From Bryobacterales bacterium (lineage in GTDB: Bacteria; Acidobacteriota; Terriglobia; Bryobacterales; Bryobacteraceae): DNA of 9,448 nt. Both the position numbers and the translations under genes were made by a program. The notes under the pieces were generated by a model. The model was given only the letters and a program-made list of their open reading frames with translations. It made no database searches and was not told the origin of the DNA. Positions within the stretch are counted from its first letter, which is position 1. Each line of letters opens with the position of its first letter. This document shows positions 4,245-9,448 of this stretch, one piece after another. The stretch lies in the NCBI GenBank assembly GCA_003487005.1, contig DNFG01000443.1:1-9448 (forward strand), read 5' to 3'.

Positions 4245-7121
4245 CTACTCGATCGCCACCAGCACCACATTCGCGCTCCTCGAACCCACCGAGACCCGTA
4301 ACTCCACCACCCCGGACCCGGCCAGCGTCCTCGATAGAGGCCCCAGGCGAACCTCGTCCAGGCTTGCGTGTTCGGGATTTCGCCCCACTGACACCACCGC
4401 CGTGTTCACGCCGCCAACCTGCGCGGTCACCCCTGCCGGCGCTTGACCAAACCCGGTCCCAAACACCACCAGATACACCTCCGTCCCCACCGGCCCCAGC
4501 CCAACCGGCGCCGCCGCTCCTGCCTCCGAGGCCCACGACCACCGCTCATTGCCGATCTCATCCCGGTGAATCACCGCGATCAACCCCACTCCGCTGCCTG
4601 TGCCATCCGCCGAGTACAACCCCGGCGACACGGACTCGATGATCACCGCCCCCTCCGCTTGCGATCCGTCCGGCCCGGTGATCGTGACCGTCGCCCGGCC
4701 CGGAGTCACCTCTTCCGGCACCTGGAACTCCACAAAGCCCGCCGTCACCGCGCTCAGGCCGGCATTCATCGCAGGCCCGCCCGCTCGCGCCACCGTGACC
4801 CGGACCCCGGCCAACTCCTCCGGCAGTGGGTTACCCTGCGCCCACGCCTCCGCCGGCGAGAGGTCCGAAACCAGCGCCCGCGCCTTCGAACCCGGCGCCA
4901 GGCTCCGGCCCTCCAGACTCGCCGCGCTGACAATCCAGTTCGCCACCGGCGCCGCGTTCGACGCCCCAGGCGTCGGCGCCGTGAACAGGCTCCAGTCCGG
5001 CCCGCCGTCGGTCGTTCGCCCGTAGCTGACATCCGTCTCTTGCGCGCCGAACACCACCCGGTCGATCAGCGTCGTCCCGTCCGCCGCGTAAATACTGATC
5101 GACTCGCCCGATTTGCTCAGCGACCAACTCGTGTGCAGTGGCCCCTGCTCCGTCTCCCCGTCGGCGATGAACACCAGGTAGCCGCCGGCCACGATCTTCA
5201 CCCCCGCCGGAATCCGCCACTTCGTTGGATTGTTGAGGCTGTCCGTGATGTACATCCCGCTCAAGTCAAACTCCTCCGTCCCCGCGTTGTACAACTCGAA
5301 CCAGTCCTCGAACGCGCCGGGCTCGTCGGGATCCTCGAAGGCCCCGTCGTTATCCGCCATCAACTCGTTCACGAACAACGGCACCGGTGGCGGTACCGGC
5401 TCCGGCACGTTTGGCGGAGCTGTCACCACGTTCGCCGCCGCGTAGGTCGGCGTCGCCGTCACGCTCCAACTCGACCCAAACAACCCCGTTCGCGCGTAAG
5501 CCTGCCCGGCCGGCAGCGCTCCGTAAGTCACGCTATCCACGAGCGTTCCGCCCGTGTACAGACACAGTTTTCCTCCGTTTTCCGACAAACGGAAACTGGC
5601 GTGTGCGCTGCCTTCGCCCGGCTCAGCGTCCACCCAGATGATCATCCTCCCGCCATCGGGGATCGTCGTCGCCGGAATCGCCCATTTCACCGGGTTCTCC
5701 GGATCGTCCGACAACGTCATCCCCGCCGTGCTCACTTCCGCCGGCCCCATGTTCTGCAACTCCACCCACGGATCCGGATCCCCCGCGTCATCCCGGTTTG
5801 GTGTCGTGTTCACCGTCATCAATTCGTTCAACCGGATGTCCGCCGGCCCGCCCTGCCCCGCCAGGTACCCCTTCAGGTAGTTGGTGCGCTCCCGCGTGAA
5901 CTGCGTCAGCCCGTAGGTCGTGAACCCGTTCGCCGTCACCTGATTCGTCAACGCCGCCTCGAACTGCGCCATGCTGAACACTTTGTTCGGATCCTCGGCG
6001 AGATGGGGCCGGATCAGATTCGCCAACTCCTGGGTGCGAACGCGGATCGACTCCTCATCGAAGCCCTCGCGCATGAACCGCGCCAGACACTGCAAATACA
6101 GCCGCCGGTACTGCGGCACTGCCCACAACTTCTCCAGCAACGGACGCCGCGCCGTCCCGCCGCCTGCCGCCGGCAGATAAAACGGATTCATGGTGAACGG
6201 ATTCGCCAGCCTCGGCGTCCCGTCCCCCGTGCTCCCAAACGTCTCGTTCGTGTCCCAGTGAATGTGGACAAACCGGTTGTCCGACGACCGCCGGTAGAGG
6301 AAGTATTCCGCGGCCGTCCCCAAATACGAATCCAGATTGACATACAGCGCATTGAGCGCCATCCCCTGAATCACGTTTTCCACGTCCATCAGCGGCTCCA
6401 GCCGCGCCGGCAATTCCGCCGCCGGGGTGTTGTTCAACACATCCAGCAATTCAATCAGGGCACTGTAGTCATTCGCCGTCTCGTTGGTCTTCAATTCATA
6501 TCGCGCGTAATACGACGCCGGATTCGGCCCCAGATACTCCATTGTCGCAATCACCGACTCCCCCGCCTCCCACAGATTGCCATCTTCATCTTGCCCGAAG
6601 CGGCTTTGCATCATCGTCTTGTCCGGCTGCTCCACCGCCAGATAGAGTCCGTAATACACATCGTTGACATACAATCGCACGTACACCGCCCGCATCGCCG
6701 CGATGTGCCTTCCGGCATATTCCAGAAACAGCTTCTCGTGCATGAAATCCGGCTGAATATCGCCGTTATGCAGATTCAGCTTCTTCAAGCCGAAGAATGT
6801 CGCGTCATCGTCAAACCAGTTGAAATCCAGCTTGAATGGTTTCTTCACTCCATTGCGACGGAACGACGAATTTCCCTTGAATCGCGCTCCGATCACCGGA
6901 ATCTCCACGTCGCCCGACTTGATCCGCGCCGGGAAGTACGGATCCAGCGGATCCCGGTCGTGCGATTGATATAAGACGCTGTACCAGTTCGGATTGTCAA
7001 AGTAGATCCGGATCTCCTGGATCTTCGTGTCATCAAAAAACGCCGCTGCTTCATCCGCGCCCGCCGCCGCTGGCAGCATCCACAAGCATGCCAGACCCAG
7101 AAGTCCAGTCAGATTCCGCAT
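4245..7121 (-). CDS. Secreted CotH kinase-like protein with two lamin-tail domains and an IPT-like Solibacter C-terminal domain, 958 aa
   Basis: The start is ATG at 7121 (MRNLTGLLGLACLWMLPAAAGA), with AGGAG eight bases upstream and a Sec signal peptide of about 22 residues. Residues 33-415 are a CotH kinase-like domain: RFKGNSSFR (80-88), KKPFKLDFNWF (93-103), YVNDVYYGLYLAVEQ (151-165), and NLDSYLGTAAEYFLYRR followed by HWDTNETFG (288-296). D264, D290 and N292 sit where the CotH family has its catalytic and metal-binding residues. Two lamin-tail domains follow, at about 428-535 and 582-692, each opening with (L/V)NELM and ending with a DSVTYG or DRVVFG strand. Residues 830-958 are the TIGR03437-type domain (PGLYSADGTGSG, then YLVVFGTGFG), typical of Solibacter-group proteins. 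Such proteins are thought to act outside the cell; the substrate is unknown. It stands as a single gene. Confidence 0.9.
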   Translation of the reverse strand: MRNLTGLLGLACLWMLPAAAGADEAAAFFDDTKIQEIRIYFDNPNWYSVLYQSHDRDPLDPYFPARIKSGDVEIPVIGARFKGNSSFRRNGVKKPFKLDFNWFDDDATFFGLKKLNLHNGDIQPDFMHEKLFLEYAGRHIAAMRAVYVRLYVNDVYYGLYLAVEQPDKTMMQSRFGQDEDGNLWEAGESVIATMEYLGPNPASYYARYELKTNETANDYSALIELLDVLNNTPAAELPARLEPLMDVENVIQGMALNALYVNLDSYLGTAAEYFLYRRSSDNRFVHIHWDTNETFGSTGDGTPRLANPFTMNPFYLPAAGGGTARRPLLEKLWAVPQYRRLYLQCLARFMREGFDEESIRVRTQELANLIRPHLAEDPNKVFSMAQFEAALTNQVTANGFTTYGLTQFTRERTNYLKGYLAGQGGPADIRLNELMTVNTTPNRDDAGDPDPWVELQNMGPAEVSTAGMTLSDDPENPVKWAIPATTIPDGGRMIIWVDAEPGEGSAHASFRLSENGGKLCLYTGGTLVDSVTYGALPAGQAYARTGLFGSSWSVTATPTYAAANVVTAPPNVPEPVPPPVPLFVNELMADNDGAFEDPDEPGAFEDWFELYNAGTEEFDLSGMYITDSLNNPTKWRIPAGVKIVAGGYLVFIADGETEQGPLHTSWSLSKSGESISIYAADGTTLIDRVVFGAQETDVSYGRTTDGGPDWSLFTAPTPGASNAAPVANWIVSAASLEGRSLAPGSKARALVSDLSPAEAWAQGNPLPEELAGVRVTVARAGGPAMNAGLSAVTAGFVEFQVPEEVTPGRATVTITGPDGSQAEGAVIIESVSPGLYSADGTGSGVGLIAVIHRDEIGNERWSWASEAGAAAPVGLGPVGTEVYLVVFGTGFGQAPAGVTAQVGGVNTAVVSVGRNPEHASLDEVRLGPLSRTLAGSGVVELRVSVGSRSANVVLVAIE

Positions 7122-7193
7122 AAATCGCACTCCTGAGTCCCTAAACGTCAAAACGCTGCATTCCGGTTACAGGCGCCGCGGGTTCCTCCATGG

Positions 7194-7225
7194 AAAAAGG
7201 GCAGCCCAGGCGGGCTGCCCTTTCC
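7194..7225 (-). terminator. Rho-independent terminator of the oxidoreductase operon
   Basis: AAAGGGCAGCCC (7196-7207) and GGGCTGCCCTTT (7212-7223) form a perfect 12-bp stem with loop AGGC. On the minus strand the stem runs into TTTTT (7198-7194), about 25 bases after the stop at 7250. The sequence is symmetric enough to work in both directions, and it separates this operon from the CotH-type gene. Confidence 0.9.
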
Positions 7226-7249
7226 TTCCGAACCTTCGGTCCGGCCTTG

Positions 7250-8545
7250 TCAGACCTTCTCCGGCACCACGTACGGAGCCCGATACTGGCGCGTCAGCAT
7301 CCGGTTCGCTTCCGGATCGTTCTTCACCGACCAGGTCTTCTCGTCCCAGTTCAGGGTCCGGCCGAGGCGGTAGCTGACGTTTGCCAGGTGCATCAGCACA
7401 CATGACATTGCGCCCTCTTCGATCTCCGCGGTCAGGTCGCCCGTCTTGCGGCTTCTCAAGCCCTGAATCCAGTTCTCGAAGTGGGTGTCGCGTTCGGTCC
7501 GCGCCGGTCCGGGCGTCTGCTCCCGGCCCATGAAGCTGTAGTACTTGTTGTAGTTGTCGATCACGAGGTACCCCTTCGAGCCATAGAAGGTGTTCCCGAT
7601 CGTGTTGCCGGGCCTGCCGCCGCCGATGCCGGCTTCATTGTTGCTGTACCAGTGACGGACATCGAACGTCATCAGCTTGGGTTTGCCGTCGACAATGAAT
7701 TCGAGCGACGCCATGATCGTGTTGGGCGTCTCCTGGTCGTCGTCGAACATGTACTTGCCGCCCAGCGCGGTCACCTTGGTCGGGTGGGTGACGCCGAGGC
7801 CCCAGCGGGCGATGTCGACTTCGTGGATCCCCTGGTTGCCCAGATCGCCATTGCCGTAGTCCCAGAACCAGTGCCAGTTGTAGTGAAACCGGTTCTTCGT
7901 GTAGGGCTTCACGGGTGCGGGTCCGAGCCACATGTCGTAATCCACGCCCGGCGGAACCGGTTCGACCGGTGTCTTGCCGATCGTGTTCCTGGCCTTGAAG
8001 CACAACGCGCGAGCGTGATAGACCTCGCCGAACTCGCCTTCCTTGAGCTTCTGCACCGCTTCCTGCAACGCGGGAGACGACCGGCTCTGGCTGCCCATCT
8101 GGACGAGGCGGTTGTACTTCCGGGCCGCCGCGATGATCTGCTTGGACTCGAACACGTTATGCGAGCACGGCTTCTCGACGTAGACGTCCTTGCCCGCCTG
8201 ACAGGCCCAGATGGTCTGGAGCGTGTGCCAGTGGTTCGGCGTGGCGATCGAAACCGCGTCGATGGTCTTGTCATCCAACACCTTCCGGATGTCCCGGAAG
8301 GTTGGTACGGGCTTCTGGTTCCGGCGCTGCAGAGCGCCAATGTAGCGCTCGGAATGGGAATCGTCCACGTCTACCAGCGCCGCCAATTCGACACCGGGCA
8401 TGCGTGTCCACGCGCCCATGTGACTGTTGCCTCGCCCGCCACAGCCCACGACCGCCACGCGAATCGTGTCGTTCGGGCTCGGCGTCTGCACCGCTTTTGC
8501 GGCTGTGACCGCCGCGCTGCTCATTAAGAAATATCGTCGGTTCAT
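7250..8545 (-). CDS. Tat-exported Gfo/Idh/MocA family oxidoreductase, 431 aa
   Basis: The start is ATG at 8545, with GGAGG four bases upstream; the GTG one codon earlier is too close to that site. MNRRYFLMSSAAVTAAKAVQ is a twin-arginine signal (RRYFL), so the folded enzyme with its bound cofactor is probably sent across the membrane. Residues 28-39 (IRVAVVGCGGRG) form the Rossmann dinucleotide-binding loop. EKPCSHN (124-130) is the family's EKP motif, and GIHEVDIARW (His241, Asp244) is the catalytic region. The length is typical of the acidobacterial and planctomycete exported subgroup. The family oxidises or reduces sugar hydroxyls with tightly bound NAD(P). Its upstream partner is a DUF1080 protein, which points to 3-keto-sugar formation. 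The exact sugar cannot be read from the sequence. It is the last gene of the operon. Confidence 0.92.
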   Translation of the reverse strand: MNRRYFLMSSAAVTAAKAVQTPSPNDTIRVAVVGCGGRGNSHMGAWTRMPGVELAALVDVDDSHSERYIGALQRRNQKPVPTFRDIRKVLDDKTIDAVSIATPNHWHTLQTIWACQAGKDVYVEKPCSHNVFESKQIIAAARKYNRLVQMGSQSRSSPALQEAVQKLKEGEFGEVYHARALCFKARNTIGKTPVEPVPPGVDYDMWLGPAPVKPYTKNRFHYNWHWFWDYGNGDLGNQGIHEVDIARWGLGVTHPTKVTALGGKYMFDDDQETPNTIMASLEFIVDGKPKLMTFDVRHWYSNNEAGIGGGRPGNTIGNTFYGSKGYLVIDNYNKYYSFMGREQTPGPARTERDTHFENWIQGLRSRKTGDLTAEIEEGAMSCVLMHLANVSYRLGRTLNWDEKTWSVKNDPEANRMLTRQYRAPYVVPEKV

Positions 8546-8586
8546 CACACCTCCCTAGTCACGGCCGGCGGGCCGCCTGCCGGGCA

Positions 8587-9228
8587 TTATATAGCGTCTG
8601 CCCCCCCGGCGCGCGGGGCCTCCCGTCGCCGGTACGCTATCTTTCGGACACCTGCTTCGATCGCGTAGGCCGAAAACCCGAGCGGCGTGCCCAAGTCCGA
8701 ATCCCCGAATCGCAATTCGACCTGCCGCCCTTTCACCTCGACATCAATGACCACCGCGTCGTCAATCCAGCCCTGGATCCGCTCCTCGGAGACCGCCAAC
8801 CGGAACCGGTACCACCGCCCCTGCTCGAACTGCTTCAGCGTCGAAGTTTCGTTCTCCGACGCGTCATAGCCGTCCAGGTTTGACAGGCCGACGACTTCCC
8901 CGCCCCAGCCGCCGTTCACCCATTCGCAGTGGGATGCACCCACCGGAAAGGTGATGGAAAGGAAATCGTTGCCGTCCAGACGCGCCGCCTCGAAGCGGAT
9001 TTCGTAGTCCGTCTTCGGGAATTCGCCGCCCCAGCGGACGCCCGTCAAGCGTCCGCGGCCAAGGCGGATGGCCCCGTCCTGGACGGTGACCGGCCCTGGA
9101 CCGTTATATGGCGTCAATTTCCAGCCGCCCAGATTCCGTCCGTCAAACAGGGAGATCCATTCCGACGCCGCCGCCCAGCGAACGCTCGCCAGCAACCCGG
9201 CCACCAGCCTGCGCCTGCCGATTTCCAT
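8587..9228 (-). CDS. DUF1080 (3-keto-disaccharide hydrolase type) protein, 213 aa
   Basis: The N-terminus MEIGRRRLVAGLLASVRWAAAS looks like a short export signal with an RR pair. SEWISLFDGRNLGGWK (22-37) is the signature opening of DUF1080/PF06439 proteins, which fold as a concanavalin-like beta sandwich. Further family features are GEFPKTDYEIRFEARLDG-like strands (69-86), FLSITFPVG, EVVGLSNLDG (111-120) and WYRFRLAVSEERIQGWIDDAVVIDVEV (139-165). Some members of this family are known to cleave 3-keto-glycosides or act as lyases on sugars first oxidised by a Gfo/Idh/MocA enzyme. Such an enzyme is encoded 41 bases downstream in the same operon. The stop of the preceding gene is 12 bases upstream of ATG 9228, so the three genes are probably co-transcribed. 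The ribosome site is weak, as expected for coupled translation. Confidence 0.87.
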   Translation of the reverse strand: MEIGRRRLVAGLLASVRWAAASEWISLFDGRNLGGWKLTPYNGPGPVTVQDGAIRLGRGRLTGVRWGGEFPKTDYEIRFEAARLDGNDFLSITFPVGASHCEWVNGGWGGEVVGLSNLDGYDASENETSTLKQFEQGRWYRFRLAVSEERIQGWIDDAVVIDVEVKGRQVELRFGDSDLGTPLGFSAYAIEAGVRKIAYRRREAPRAGGADAI

Positions 9229-9240
9229 GGCCCCATTATG

Positions 9241-9448
9241 CTATGCGCCCGGCAGGCGGTCCCGGCCGCCGCCGGATTTGCGGGCGCTTCGGCGTTCGCG
9301 GCGTTCGCGGCGGCGGCGCACTTGCCGGGACTCGGGCTCTTGTTTTGTTGGAGTTGCTGGGTTCGTTCCTTCGGTTTTTGGTGTCAGTTCGTCGGGTTCG
9401 GTGCGCCAGGGTTTGCCGGTGCGGGGGTCGATCCACTGGATGATGAGC
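9241..9448 (-). CDS. C-terminal 68 residues of an unknown protein with Arg-rich tail (runs off right edge)
   Basis: An open frame enters from the right edge and stops with TAG at 9243-9241. It begins LIIQWIDPRTGKPWRTEPDEL, which reads like the end of a folded domain, then a Pro/Thr/Lys linker, then a very basic segment RQVRRRRERRERRSARK and a Gly-rich end. The basic part is encoded by a short tandem repeat around 9290-9307. An alternative minus frame (9236-9436) gives only a Pro/Arg-rich product without domain character and is taken as its shadow. The stop is 12 bases before the DUF1080 gene, so it is probably the preceding gene of the same operon. The visible part is too short to name a family; the tail could bind nucleic acid or acidic polymers. 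Confidence 0.6.
   Translation of the reverse strand, partial: LIIQWIDPRTGKPWRTEPDELTPKTEGTNPATPTKQEPESRQVRRRRERRERRSARKSGGGRDRLPGA

Noticed and set aside
4443..6974. Open frame of 843 codons on the plus strand
   Set aside because: It lies wholly antisense to the CotH-type gene. Its product is rich in Arg, His and Pro and has no domains, as expected for a shadow frame in GC-rich DNA.
7481..8527. Open frame of 348 codons on the plus strand
   Set aside because: It is antisense to the oxidoreductase gene, whose motifs (Rossmann loop, EKP, HEVD) prove the other strand.

Overview
The window most likely comes from an acidobacterium of the Solibacter/Bryobacter lineage. It is GC-rich. The CotH-type protein ends in the IPT-like C-terminal domain that is expanded in that lineage (TIGR03437-type). 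Next to it lies a Tat-exported Gfo/Idh/MocA oxidoreductase paired with a DUF1080-type protein, a pairing that is also common there. This assignment rests on protein character, not on a search.

Positions 1 to about 2987 look like the right-hand end of an integrated mobile element. Its five recognisable genes all read leftward: an initiator-like winged-helix protein (2731 to 1541), a small unknown protein (1526 to 1305), an excisionase/AlpA-like protein (1012 to 785), a coiled-coil protein (788 to 252) and an unknown protein running off the left edge (255 to <1). The last three are joined by GTGA stop/start overlaps with identical GGAGG-N7-GTG signals. The element ends at a 45-base 3' half of tRNA-Gly(CCC) at 2943-2987, the usual footprint of a tyrosine recombinase using a tRNA gene as attB. 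The intact tRNA and the integrase should therefore lie left of the window. The most interesting feature is a set of three direct repeats of about 22-23 bp inside the initiator-like gene. The protein reads them in different frames, so they are conserved as DNA. This resembles an iteron origin embedded in its own initiator gene, as in the lambda O gene. An AT-rich gap of about 290 bp between the two gene blocks holds further repeats.

Positions 2988 to 4220 are chromosomal. They hold a small secreted/membrane protein reading leftward into the att site, then a divergent small exported FecR-like protein with its own promoter-like signal and a strong terminator.

Positions 4245 to 7121 encode one large secreted protein: CotH kinase-like domain, two lamin-tail domains and an IPT-like C-terminal domain.

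Positions 7194 to 9448 form a leftward operon: the C-terminus of an unknown Arg-rich protein, a DUF1080 (3-keto-glycoside hydrolase type) protein, and a Tat-exported Gfo/Idh/MocA oxidoreductase closed by a terminator. The last two fit a 3-keto-sugar route of glycoside breakdown outside the cytoplasm.
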